From: an uncultured Bryobacterales bacterium
GTDB lineage: Bacteria; Acidobacteriota; Terriglobia; Bryobacterales; Bryobacteraceae
Direction of reading: 5' to 3'
Assembly: GCA_937959285.1 (NCBI GenBank)
Contig: CALGAR010000063.1
Coordinates: forward strand, 60,083-124,082
DNA: 64,000 nucleotides
The position numbers were made by a program, and so were the translations under genes. Shown here in pieces: positions 18,201 through 25,767 of the stretch; the first letter of the stretch is position 1, and each line of letters opens with the position of its first letter. Below the pieces are notes generated by a model. It made no database searches and was not told the origin of the DNA. It saw nothing but the letters and a program-made list of their open reading frames with translations.

Positions 18201-18781
18201 CAACGGCGGCAGTCGGAGGCGGCGAGTACCGGCATAACCAGGCACAGCCCGCTTTGAGTAGCGCTGCAGATTCCCATCCCAACGCCGAACAGTTCTTTGA
18301 GCGGTCTTATGATGCGGAGCTGACTAGAGTGGTCACTGCCATTGTCGAGAGCGAAGGTCCGATTCTGGATGAAGTGCTCGCTCGGCGGATCGCCCGCATG
18401 CATGGATGGCAGCGTACCGGAACTCGGATCACGGAACGTGTGACGCGCATCGCATCAAGAGCGTTCAAGAAGACGAAGGAAGACGGGCGCGTCTTTTTCT
18501 GGCCGCGGCATATCGAACCGGGGCAGCCTGTGCCGTTCCGCTCAGGGCTCGACCGTTCCGTTGAGGAGATTTGCCTTCCCGAGCTGGTTTCGCTTGCGGC
18601 GGATGTCCTCGGGGCGGGGAAGACGAATGTGGATGCGGTGAATGCAATGGCTAAGGCGGTCGGCCTGCAACGGCTAGGCACCGTCAGCCGCTCCCGCCTT
18701 GAGACCGCTCTCGCGCGTGCAAAGCGCCAGCTCCGGAACACAGAAGAACGCATGCCGGACGGAGGAGATGCACCGCTTTGA
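12269..18781 (+). CDS. Giant multidomain helicase-nuclease: transglutaminase-like, DUF4011, SF1 helicase, Vsr/MTES_1575-like nuclease, DUF3320
   Basis: About 2170 residues. GTG 12269 is preferred over GTG 12263 because AGAGGA lies 8 bases before it (only 2 before the other). In order: a beta-rich N-terminal domain; a transglutaminase-like fold with GTCLD (Cys231) and GHAF (His257); a DUF4011 segment from about 390 (WQRKLLDLSLRNSLLNFR); Walker A GPPGTGKS at 705-712; an approximately 830-residue helical insertion; DEAS Walker B with Asp1546 and GDPKQLPP; WHYRSRHESL; QGDERDVM; AITRARRE near 1784; an ECDG nuclease motif at 1889-1892 in a Vsr-like MTES_1575 domain; and a C-terminal DUF3320-like segment from about 2013. 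Proteins of this class are frequent in defence islands and are Upf1/DNA2-like. It follows sbcC by 48 bases and is probably the last gene of the operon. Confidence 0.88.
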   Translation: MPEIPETEAQPGSGLQVRASLTTKLNLADYQNAVPALRELTVINDTDLPYEHLVVSVSSDPCFFKPRRWQLQALGPRQSRQISNLDLQLDGPLLARLSEAESARVKFEVASPDSEATVLCAYEQDVELLPRNHWGGLSHLPEMTAAFVQPNDPSVDRLLKKAAQLLREGNKDPALNGYESGPKHAWEILSAIWNAAAAEKLDYALPPSSFEQTGQKVRSPSQIFDSGLGTCLDLALLFAAAAEQAGLNPLVIFTTGHAFTGCWLRPEQFATIVTDDPSDLRKRLLLKELVVFETTAVTQRSVPPFSRATEMGASLLEESASADFQAAIDIRRARMHKIRPLAAPEPVTFTAQQTVAAAAPSAIAVEDAPDLPEDLWVTPAEPDPASLSPADRIERWQRKLLDLSLRNSLLNFRRSKRAVTFEVPDPGKLEDVLASGQTLRILPRPELMYGADPRSRTLLEGRTHEDVRKQHALEGLSKREIFATVGQEELESTLVNLYRSARSSLEEGGATTLFLALGFLVWNQQGKEQKYRAPLLLIPVTLSRRSVRSSFTLSLHEDEPQFNPTLIEMLRQDFQLDIGIPEGELPKDDSGLHVAEIWGRVSEAIKDIKGWEVVPDVVLSTFSFAKHLMWKDLVHRTDQLRENPVVRHLIDTPRETYRSNIAFVEPKDLDSKYDPRETFCPLPADSSQLAAVMSASRGKDFVLIGPPGTGKSQTIANLIAQLIAEGKRVLFVAEKIAALEVVYRRLREAGLDNFCLEIHSSKAKKASVLAALGDAWRARGPADPETWEREALRLKALRDELNRYVERLHQPRQNGLTVHRALAHAISGHDVRVVDFLWPDPSGHDVAVVEGFRRTIAKLAIHAEAFGAEELIRTPLLPVGQKEWTPLWQSEFLRAVKRVQDAAEKVAECYQRLAEFLGAPLKAELTAPERAALAELAAVLPACVGTKWSFTARADLARLIAELHAASAVVREHRLLTARIGEPWPDRVAAACRKGIQLLRERESLRGSLPAPWPRILVDELERGISLLEQMSEEQRKLSASYDATRVDAAALEREWQKAEESFRPMSFFAKRRIRSALAAAVTSGGRPDPANDLPVLSRLQRMRAEVASIDLRLLPPEVWSGLKTSVDAAKAALRLQKGLALIRDDVRWQAEGVELIEAGFCGAALKQTLDSIQKIAAIDSELDQLEWLSAATEGLWSATKTKIDVLTAALDFCEDWRSGSLHREHDAVIRGDCGESLRMQCNLLRERARVEARLANYSYLEGETSGLWRGLQTDLNEVARAAEFAAVLERTVPAFVHTESNASLVRAAIDRLCRSQIATQAVREASDAFRGALAELTPAISEMAWRGFFAESDKRAFESIGIEELRNRCQAISAAAPRLHGWCSWVQAREEAAEAGLRAFVIEVESGRISPAQLSRAFEVNYSRWWLDHVVSSDEVLRTFVSAEHEKRIADFQALDDRYTALTRDWIRARLWAETPSIDYPLLSREWGILKQELTKKRRHLPLRELMGRIPSVVTTLTPCLLMSPLSVAQYLAVSTATFDVVVFDEASQITVWDAIGAMARAKQVVIVGDPKQLPPTNFFDKADGEENLGDDVPEDMESILDECIAAGLPSMQLSWHYRSRHESLITFSNQRYYKGELVTFPAPVTTDRAVSFHYVNGVYHRGGSRTNPEEAKAVVRDIVARLKSPGFAESRLSIGVVTFNAEQQKLIEDLLDEERRNDPSIEPYFGEGLLEPVFVKNLENVQGDERDVMYFSVTYGPDITGRVSMNFGPMNRDGGERRLNVAITRARRELRVFSSLRPEQIDQSRTQAVGVSELKYFLEFAEHGPRAFAEMEMGSTFGFERLFEEYVAEALRSRGWEIHTQVGVSAFRIDLAVVQPDAPGIYLAGIECDGATYHRSATARDRDKLREQVLRNLGWEILRVWSTDWWIDRENTLNRLDSQLRSLLAKSRQNRSVIAVPAPEDPDLLEEELPAEDAAATAAVGGGEYRHNQAQPALSSAADSHPNAEQFFERSYDAELTRVVTAIVESEGPILDEVLARRIARMHGWQRTGTRITERVTRIASRAFKKTKEDGRVFFWPRHIEPGQPVPFRSGLDRSVEEICLPELVSLAADVLGAGKTNVDAVNAMAKAVGLQRLGTVSRSRLETALARAKRQLRNTEERMPDGGDAPL

Positions 18782-18817
18782 TCGTTGTTGAGCAAACGGG
18801 TTGAACCGAGCGCGCCG

Positions 18818-21550
18818 TCACTCGTGGGGCGATTCAGGGCTAACCGCGACCTGCGGCTTCGAAGAAGCCCTCCTCCGGATCCGGGAACCGCGCTCGGAGA
18901 AAGTCCGGCTCAGCGTGATGCCGTAGGTTCTTTGGTCCCCGGGCAGGCCCACGTACAGTCCGGAGTTCCCCGGCGCTGCTGAGAGGAACTCAAAATAGTT
19001 GGTGTTCATCACGTTGCGAGCCCACACGGAAATCGTCCAACCGTCGCGGCTCCGAATCCCGATACGCGGATTCACAAGGGAATAGCCGTCGACGATCAAA
19101 TAGCGCGAGGCCGATGGACTTGACGAGAAAGTAGAGCGAGAGCTGGCGTCAATGCGCGCGAAGAACTCGCCCCACCGGCCAAAAATGCTGACTGGCCTGC
19201 TGTACTCGCCTCCGTAGGAAGCCGCCCACTTCGAGATGCCCGGAAGAAGCGAGCCCGATATATCCTTCGCCTGCGGTCCGCCGGTTTCTTCGAGCGGTGG
19301 CGGTGCGTCTCGAAACGTGATGTACCTTCCGTCGGTAAAGGCGACGGACGCGTAGAACGTGAAGTCGTCGCCCCATTTTGCGGTGCTGTCGAATTCCACG
19401 CCGCGCACCCGCGCCTTCTCCGCATTGGCAAGATAGCCGCGGAGCACGCCGACTTGCGCGTTCACGACCTGTGTCTGGAAGTCCTTGATCTCTGTATTGA
19501 AGACGGCGAGGTTGGCGGTGACGCGCGGAAGGGGACGCGACTTCAGCCCGATCTCAATGTGGCGCACTGACTCCGGTCGAATTGTCGCCGCGCTGACGAT
19601 GGGGTTCCCGGCGGCATCCGCCGGCAGGCCGCCCAGGTTGAGACCGATTGGCTTGAAGCCCGTGGAGTACGTGGCATACGCATTGGCGCTTTCTGCAACG
19701 TCGTAAGCCACGGTCAGCTGCCCCGATACATTCGAGTCGCCCACACTTGCCTTATAGGCTTGGGGAGAAAGGATCGATCGCTGCAGCGCGATGAGTGCAG
19801 GGTCGTCGGTCTGAAGTCCGCCGTAGACGTCCTGGTTGTAGTCAACGTCCTTCCAGTCGTAATTGAATCGCAGACCGGGGATGATTCGCCAACGATTGGT
19901 GGCTCTCCATTCGAGCTGGCCGAAGGCCGCCGCACTCACATTGTTGAAGTCGAACTTAATGTTCTGGCCGTATCCGTCCAAAAGCCCTGGTGTCAGTGCC
20001 TGAGGAGTGGGCGACAGCAGGAATCGGGCCGCCGCCCAGCCTTGCTCCTGCTTGTGGAAGGGTGCAGTCCTGAGCGTCTGGCCAAAAACAAAGACACCGG
20101 CAACGTAGTTTACCCGGTCGGATACTCTTGCCGCGTACCGTACTTCCTGTGTCCACTGGTTCTGCCTGGAAGGAGCGGCTGAAACGGTGGTCACCGGCAA
20201 GGCGATGAAGTCCCGGTCGTTGGAGGGGTTCCAGTTCCAGAAGCGCCAGGCAGTAATTGATGTTAGCTGGCCCCGCCCAACGCTCCAGTCGACAGTAAAC
20301 GACGCTCCGCCCAGGTCCTGGTTCGAGCGCCAGGGTGTGTCCGTGTCAATGAGGCGATCAAAGGCGTTGAAGCTCGGCGGCTGATACCCGAGGTCCGCTG
20401 CGATCTGCGGGTACTGACGGCTCGGGGACCGTAGAGTGGGTGTGACGCCTGCGATCACCTGGGCGTATCCTTCGGGGCGCTGGCGCGTGTAATCCGCTGC
20501 GAACAGGGCAACCACCTTGCTGTTGGGGATGAACATCAGTTGCGCGCGAACTCCCTGATTGTTGAGGTCGTTCACGTCGTCCTGCGTTCTGACGTTGTGG
20601 AGCACCCCGTCGCGCTGGGTGCCAGAAAACGACAGGCGTCCGGCCAGCTTCTTCCCTAAGGGACCGGAAATCGAGCCTTTCGCCTGAATAAATCCGAGGT
20701 TGCCGAAACTCAGTTCGAAATTGGTTTCCGGCGTCAAACTCGGGCGACGCGTCGTAATGTGGATGGCTCCCGCTGTCGTATTCTTCCCGAAGAGCGTTCC
20801 CTGAGGTCCCCGCAACACCTCGATTCGCTCCAGATCCAGGAAGTCGAGCGTGGCGGCCGCCGTCCTTGCGTAATAGACTCCATCCACGTAGAACCCAACG
20901 CCGGGTTCCATGCCGTCATTCGTAAGGCCAAACGGAGAACCGAGCCCGCGGATGTTGATCGACGAGTTCCGCGGATTCGAAGAGTAGAACTGCACTGTGG
21001 GAATCAGTTCCTTGAGCCGGTTCACATTAAACGCCGCTGTGTCATCGATCATTTCCCCGCTTACCACGGACACCGGGATCGGAACGGACTGCACTTCCTC
21101 CTCGACGCGCCGGGCTGTCACTGTTACCTGTTCATAAACCGGCTCGGGCACCTGAGCTTCTTCGGGCGCCGCTTGGGAGACCTCCGATTCGTTTCTGCCT
21201 GGCGCCTGCGACGTTCCGGACACCGGCTGGAGCGTCAGGTTCACCGTGACGGTCTGGCCGGAAGCGACGGCGATCTGATGCAGGAGCTTCTCAAAGCCGG
21301 TTTTCTCAGCCTCAATCCGATATGTATCCGGCGCTACGGATGTCAGGCGAAAGTTTCCCTGAGCGTCTGATTGGGTTTCTGATCTTGAGCCGGTCGTCTG
21401 GCCGATCAAGACGAGTCTGGCGCCGGGAACGCCCGTCCCAGAAGCGTCGACGATGGTCCCAGTTACGACGGCCGGTGTCGGTTGAGCACTTCCGCGTTCA
21501 AGCGCGGAGACGAAGAAGACGAGGATAAGGAGCAACCGGATTTGTTTCAT
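18818..21550 (-). CDS. TonB-dependent outer membrane receptor
   Basis: A 910-residue protein with signal peptide (LLLILVFFVSALERGSAQ), a carboxypeptidase-regulatory-like beta domain at about 27-110 (VTGTIVDASGTGVPGA), a short Pro/Glu-rich linker, a TonB-box-like YEQVTVTARR, a plug domain (SINIRGLGSPFG, ERIEVLRGPQGTLFGKNTTAGAI) and a 22-strand-type barrel. Such receptors import siderophores, vitamin B12 or glycans; the substrate is not readable and no transport partners lie beside it. Barrels usually end in an aromatic residue, and YGITLSRTF looks like that last strand, but about 26 basic and serine-rich residues follow it. It converges on the helicase gene with 36 bases between stops. A TATAGA at 21570-21575 (read on the minus strand as TCTATA's complement) is near a plausible promoter. 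Confidence 0.93.
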   Translation of the reverse strand: MKQIRLLLILVFFVSALERGSAQPTPAVVTGTIVDASGTGVPGARLVLIGQTTGSRSETQSDAQGNFRLTSVAPDTYRIEAEKTGFEKLLHQIAVASGQTVTVNLTLQPVSGTSQAPGRNESEVSQAAPEEAQVPEPVYEQVTVTARRVEEEVQSVPIPVSVVSGEMIDDTAAFNVNRLKELIPTVQFYSSNPRNSSINIRGLGSPFGLTNDGMEPGVGFYVDGVYYARTAAATLDFLDLERIEVLRGPQGTLFGKNTTAGAIHITTRRPSLTPETNFELSFGNLGFIQAKGSISGPLGKKLAGRLSFSGTQRDGVLHNVRTQDDVNDLNNQGVRAQLMFIPNSKVVALFAADYTRQRPEGYAQVIAGVTPTLRSPSRQYPQIAADLGYQPPSFNAFDRLIDTDTPWRSNQDLGGASFTVDWSVGRGQLTSITAWRFWNWNPSNDRDFIALPVTTVSAAPSRQNQWTQEVRYAARVSDRVNYVAGVFVFGQTLRTAPFHKQEQGWAAARFLLSPTPQALTPGLLDGYGQNIKFDFNNVSAAAFGQLEWRATNRWRIIPGLRFNYDWKDVDYNQDVYGGLQTDDPALIALQRSILSPQAYKASVGDSNVSGQLTVAYDVAESANAYATYSTGFKPIGLNLGGLPADAAGNPIVSAATIRPESVRHIEIGLKSRPLPRVTANLAVFNTEIKDFQTQVVNAQVGVLRGYLANAEKARVRGVEFDSTAKWGDDFTFYASVAFTDGRYITFRDAPPPLEETGGPQAKDISGSLLPGISKWAASYGGEYSRPVSIFGRWGEFFARIDASSRSTFSSSPSASRYLIVDGYSLVNPRIGIRSRDGWTISVWARNVMNTNYFEFLSAAPGNSGLYVGLPGDQRTYGITLSRTFSERGSRIRRRASSKPQVAVSPESPHE

Positions 21551-21744
21551 CGCTTGTAGTGGAGCTTACTTTCTATACTAGGTCTATAGGAGGAATCGAT
21601 TTATGATGGGGTAACAGGCGTGAATAAGTCAATGGCGGGAGGGGCAATTGAGATGAAAATCTTTTTGCGACCGCCCCGGGCGCAGCGGGGAGCGGGCACT
21701 GCGGGCCCGCGATGCTATCATTTGCCTGATAAGGGTGCTCCCTG

Positions 21745-22485
21745 ATGGCCAAACTCTACGCCGGCACCTCCGGATTCGCGTATCCAAGCTGGAAGCCCGG
21801 CTTCTATCCGGCAAAACTGCCTCAATCGAAGTTCCTTGAGTACTATGCGTCGCGGCTGAACCTTGTCGAGATCAATTACTCATTCCGCCGCCTCGTCGCT
21901 GCCAGGACTTTCGAGGGCTGGATTGCGGCAACGCCGCCGGGATTTGTCTTTGCTCCGAAGGCGCACCAGAAGATCACGCACATCCTGAAACTCAAGGATG
22001 CTGTTGAATTTACAAGAGTTTTTCTGGAGACGCTGGCTCCGCTCCGCGACGCAGGGCGCCTCGGGCCGATCCTCTTTCAGCTTCCGCCGGGCCTCAAACG
22101 GGACGACAAGCTCCTGTACGAATTTGTGCGGCTCCTCCCTGCGGACGGCCGTCATGTCTTCGAGTTCCGCAACACAAGCTGGTTTACCGATGAGGTCTAC
22201 CGGATTCTGAGCGATCATAATGCGGCCCTATGCCGCGCCGAATCCGATAGCCTCACCACTCCCGATGTGTCGACCGCCGACTTCGCCTATTTCCGCCTGC
22301 GAAAGTCGGAGTATACGCAGGAGCAGCGCGACGCAATGGCCGATCAGGCTCAGGCGCTGCTTGCCGGGAACCGCGACGTCTATGCCCTGTTCAAGCACGA
22401 GGAAGATCCGGCGGGTGCGCTGTACGCGGTGGAGCTGCTCGGGCGGGTGAACGAATCCCGCGCGGAGGAAAGCGTTCCCCGGTAG
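21745..22485 (+). CDS. DUF72 domain-containing protein (YecE family)
   Basis: A 246-residue protein of DUF72 type. It begins LYAGTSGFAYPSWKPGFYP, has KFLEYYASRLNLVEINYSF and PILFQLPPGLKRD, then VFEFRNTSWF, all conserved blocks of this TIM-barrel-like family of unknown function. ATG 21745 follows AAGGGTGCTCCCTG; a TATCAT at 21716-21721 is a possible -10 box. The 194 bases upstream are shared with the divergent TonB receptor gene and contain no other gene that I can support. It is flanked by unrelated genes, which gives no functional hint. Confidence 0.9.
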   Translation: MAKLYAGTSGFAYPSWKPGFYPAKLPQSKFLEYYASRLNLVEINYSFRRLVAARTFEGWIAATPPGFVFAPKAHQKITHILKLKDAVEFTRVFLETLAPLRDAGRLGPILFQLPPGLKRDDKLLYEFVRLLPADGRHVFEFRNTSWFTDEVYRILSDHNAALCRAESDSLTTPDVSTADFAYFRLRKSEYTQEQRDAMADQAQALLAGNRDVYALFKHEEDPAGALYAVELLGRVNESRAEESVPR

Positions 22486-22507
22486 CTGCCGGTTGCGCAT
22501 CTGAAAA

Positions 22508-24442
22508 TTACGACCGCAAGGCCGCGGTCATCGTCCCGTACGCCAGACCGGCGAACTGCGCGTTGTTGAGGATTTCTTCGGGACGGGCGGCTTGCGGCGC
22601 CGGATAACCGGCCTGCCGAAGCCATGCTGCCGCCTCGGCGGCTGTCAGCGGGGCGTCCCGGTCGGCCGGTTGTGCAGGCGTCTTCCTGCGCTCGGCTTGA
22701 AGCACGCGCGACAGCCGGTCCCAGGCTTCGCCTGTGGTCAGCGTCCTGTTCGGATCGGCCTTGTAGCCCAAGTTCCAGCCTCGTGCGCCGAGCCACTGGA
22801 GCGCAGCGAAGGAAGGGTGATCGAAGGGGAGATCCTCGAGGAAGTTGATCACACCGCGCCGCTCTACCAGCACTTTCTGGAGCTTAGGGACTGCCACCTT
22901 CCGCACGGGAACTTTCTCGTCGATTGCCAGGTGGGCCGCAATCCCCGCCGCTTCGCCCAGCGCCATAAAGACCGGTTCCATGCGAAGGGCGTTGTAGGCC
23001 ACATGGCTGCAGGAGCAGGCCACCGGAACAAGCAGCCCGTCTACCTTCTTCGGTGTCAGAACATTGTAGGGCACTTGGAAAGGCTCGTGCTTCACGAAGA
23101 AGTACCCTTCCCGGACGCCCGGATGTGCGGGGTCGTACTTATGATGCGCGTGCGGGTCGAAGGGCCACTCGACGATTCCGATGGAAGTGCGCTGCACCCG
23201 CGTTCTTTGTAACTGAAGATTCACGTCGCCGTCGCGCTCCGTCAGTATGTAATCGCCCAGAATCCGGCGGCCCTGGCGGACGTACACCTGCCTCGGGACA
23301 TGGCCATTGCTCGGCCACTCGTCGCGCGGCCATCCATACTGCCGCGCATCTTCCCGTAACGATTCGGGAACCTCCGGATCGTTTTGCAAGAGCCAGATCA
23401 GGCCAATGTTGTGGCTCAGATAGCGCTGGTAGATGGCGCGGCGGCGCTCGACGGTCGCAGTCGGCCACTCCCAGTTTTCCTCTGCCAGGTCGAGCGACTC
23501 CGAGGGAACCATCGTATCGGGATGAACGTGGTCGCTGTTCAGCTCGAACTTGCCGTTAGGCATCGGATAGACCTGAATGATGTCGCGGAAGCGCTTTGCC
23601 CTTCCGGCCCGGATGTCTTCGAGTACAAAGTGATAATCCTCGCGGCGGTAGTCCTTCGGTCGCTCGATGGGAATGCGTCTCTGCGGGTCGTTCGTCACGT
23701 GGAAGCGGAAGCAGAAAGCCTGGGTGGCGTTGTCGGCCTCGCCGGTCGAGCCCGGCAGAGGCTCCGTTTCGCCGAAGCGCATGTAAATGCGGCCGGCATA
23801 CTTCTCCCCATATTCGGCCCGGCTCTCCCTTCCCGTTCGGAAGGGCGCCCCTGCCGCGGCGGCAAGGTCTCCTTCGTAGGTGGTGTCGATGAACACACTT
23901 GCGTTCACCTTCACCGTTTGTCCCGGCCGCGACGTGTCTGCGAACTCAGCGCTGGCCAGCCGTCCGCGCTCGACGTTAGCCCGCTCGAGTTGGTGCTGCA
24001 GCATCAGCCGGATTCGCCGGCCCTCTCCCGCAATCATGTCGTGGAAAATCTTTTCGGCGGCACTGGCTTCATACCAATAGCCGTCGCGGCACAGCTTCAC
24101 ATTGGGCTTTTCGGGATTGTTCCTGTCGAAATCTTCGTAGTACCTGACCACTCGCCGAGTAAATTCATAAAACAGTCCCCCGACTGCCTGGCGCTTGCCA
24201 ATGTCCGCATTCGTCAGCCCGTTCGAGACGATACCGCCGATGTGGTCTTCGTGCGCAAGGAGAATGACATTCCGGCCAAGGCGGGCAGCCGCGACTGCCG
24301 AAGCAATTCCTGCGGGCGTCGCGCCATAGATCGCGACATCACACGAAACTTCCGAAATGGTGGCGGTCCTGCCAGGCGAGCTTGCCGCGGCTGCGCCCGC
24401 AAGTGTTCGACGGAGAAACCCGCGCCGGGAAACTGTTTTCAT
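22508..24442 (-). CDS. Exported FAD-dependent oxidoreductase
   Basis: A 644-residue protein starting at ATG 24442 (an in-frame GTG at 24451 adds three residues). The N-terminus carries a twin-arginine signal, SRRGFLRRTLAGAAAA, implying folded export with its cofactor. It is followed by the dinucleotide-binding segment VAIYGATPAGIASAVAAARLG, then EDHIGGIVSNGLTNAD, as in the FAD_oxidored (pfam12831-like) family common in Acidobacteria and Planctomycetes and sometimes called xanthan-lyase-like. Near the C-terminus is VPVACSCSHVAYNALRMEPVF, which closes the FAD site. Substrate unknown; polysaccharide or organic-acid oxidation is possible. It converges on the DUF72 gene with 22 bases between stops. 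Confidence 0.85.
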   Translation of the reverse strand: MKTVSRRGFLRRTLAGAAAASSPGRTATISEVSCDVAIYGATPAGIASAVAAARLGRNVILLAHEDHIGGIVSNGLTNADIGKRQAVGGLFYEFTRRVVRYYEDFDRNNPEKPNVKLCRDGYWYEASAAEKIFHDMIAGEGRRIRLMLQHQLERANVERGRLASAEFADTSRPGQTVKVNASVFIDTTYEGDLAAAAGAPFRTGRESRAEYGEKYAGRIYMRFGETEPLPGSTGEADNATQAFCFRFHVTNDPQRRIPIERPKDYRREDYHFVLEDIRAGRAKRFRDIIQVYPMPNGKFELNSDHVHPDTMVPSESLDLAEENWEWPTATVERRRAIYQRYLSHNIGLIWLLQNDPEVPESLREDARQYGWPRDEWPSNGHVPRQVYVRQGRRILGDYILTERDGDVNLQLQRTRVQRTSIGIVEWPFDPHAHHKYDPAHPGVREGYFFVKHEPFQVPYNVLTPKKVDGLLVPVACSCSHVAYNALRMEPVFMALGEAAGIAAHLAIDEKVPVRKVAVPKLQKVLVERRGVINFLEDLPFDHPSFAALQWLGARGWNLGYKADPNRTLTTGEAWDRLSRVLQAERRKTPAQPADRDAPLTAAEAAAWLRQAGYPAPQAARPEEILNNAQFAGLAYGTMTAALRS

Positions 24443-24552
24443 GCCAACCACTTTATCGCAGCAGCCACGTCGTACCGTGAAATCGCTTGGGTGGACATCC
24501 TCGATCCGCCGGACTAGGCTGAAAGAAGCACTCCCCGAGGGAGAGCATTCCG

Positions 24553-25737
24553 ATGCCGATCGCAGCAGAGCCTCTTCAAGGTGACGCCAGGCCGCTCACT
24601 CACCTGAGCGAGGAAGAATCGATGTTTCAAGCGGCGGTGCGCCGTTTCGCTGTGGAACAGATTGCTCCTCACGTTCGGGAAATGGACGAACAGGGGATTT
24701 TTAGGAAGGATCTCCTGCGCCAGATGTTTGAGCTTGGCTTGATGGGCATCGATATCCCCGAGGAATACGGGGGCCAGGGCGGGACCTTCTTTCAGGCGGT
24801 GCTGGCTGTCGAGGAGATTGCCGCGGTGGATCCTTCGGCCGCTGTGATCGTTGATGTGCAGAACACGCTGGTCAACAACGCGGTACAGCGGTGGGCGAAT
24901 GAGGACCAGAAGCGGCGTTACCTGCCGAAGCTGGCGACGGATACAGTCGGAGCGTACGCCCTGTCGGAAGCCGGTTCCGGATCCGACGCCTTTGCCCTTG
25001 CGACGCGCGCCGTCGATCAGGGAGATCACTTTGTACTCACCGGCCGGAAGCTTTGGATTACGAACGCGGCGGAAGCGGGCCTCTTTCTGGTATTTGCGAA
25101 CGCAAATCCGGAGGCCGGATACAAAGGCATCACCTGCTTCCTCGTCGAGCGGGACTTCCCCGGGTTTCAGGTTGGCAAGAAGGAGGATAAGCTTGGCATC
25201 CGGGCGTCCTCAACGTGTGAGCTGATCCTTGACGGTTGCCGCGTTCCGAAAGAGAACGTGATGGGTGAAGTGGGCAAAGGCTACAAGGTTGCCATTGAAA
25301 CGCTGAACGAGGGGCGGATCGCAATCGGTGCCCAGATGGTTGGTTTGGCGAGGGCAGCCCTCGGACACGCCATTGCCTATGCGAAGCAGCGAAAGCAGTT
25401 TGGAAAGCCCATCGCGGAGTTTCAGGGCGTTCAGTTTGACCTTGCCCGCATGGCCGTGGACGTCGAGGCCGCCCGGCTGCTTGTTTACAACGCGGCCCGC
25501 CTGCGCGACGCCGGAAAACCGTTCGTGACCGAGGCAGCCATGGCAAAATATTTCAGCTCCCAGATTGCGGAAACCGTAGCGTCCCGCGCCGTTGAAATCT
25601 TCGGCGGCGTGGGATTCACGAAGGATTACCCGGTGGAGAAGCTTTACCGGGATGCCAAGATCGGCCGTATTTACGAAGGCGCAAGCAACCTCCAGCTTGC
25701 AACCATCGCTAAACAGATTTTAGAGAAACCGGTCTAA
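24553..25737 (+). CDS. Acyl-CoA dehydrogenase
   Basis: A 394-residue flavoprotein. The three-part fold is clear: N-terminal helices, a middle beta domain with YALSEAGSGSDAFAL and WITNAAEAG, and a C-terminal four-helix domain with RKQFGKPIAEFQGVQF. The catalytic glutamate is Glu375 in IYEGASNLQ, the position used by short-, medium- and branched-chain enzymes (not the isovaleryl position). It oxidises acyl-CoA to trans-2-enoyl-CoA, passing electrons to ETF; the sequence most resembles short/branched-chain dehydrogenases, which is a tentative specificity. ATG 24553 is preceded by GAGGGAGAG at suitable spacing. The next gene, a LolA-like secreted protein, starts 30 bases downstream. Confidence 0.93.
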   Translation: MPIAAEPLQGDARPLTHLSEEESMFQAAVRRFAVEQIAPHVREMDEQGIFRKDLLRQMFELGLMGIDIPEEYGGQGGTFFQAVLAVEEIAAVDPSAAVIVDVQNTLVNNAVQRWANEDQKRRYLPKLATDTVGAYALSEAGSGSDAFALATRAVDQGDHFVLTGRKLWITNAAEAGLFLVFANANPEAGYKGITCFLVERDFPGFQVGKKEDKLGIRASSTCELILDGCRVPKENVMGEVGKGYKVAIETLNEGRIAIGAQMVGLARAALGHAIAYAKQRKQFGKPIAEFQGVQFDLARMAVDVEAARLLVYNAARLRDAGKPFVTEAAMAKYFSSQIAETVASRAVEIFGGVGFTKDYPVEKLYRDAKIGRIYEGASNLQLATIAKQILEKPV

Positions 25738-25767
25738 ATACACGAACGTCGGAGGCATTGAGGGATT

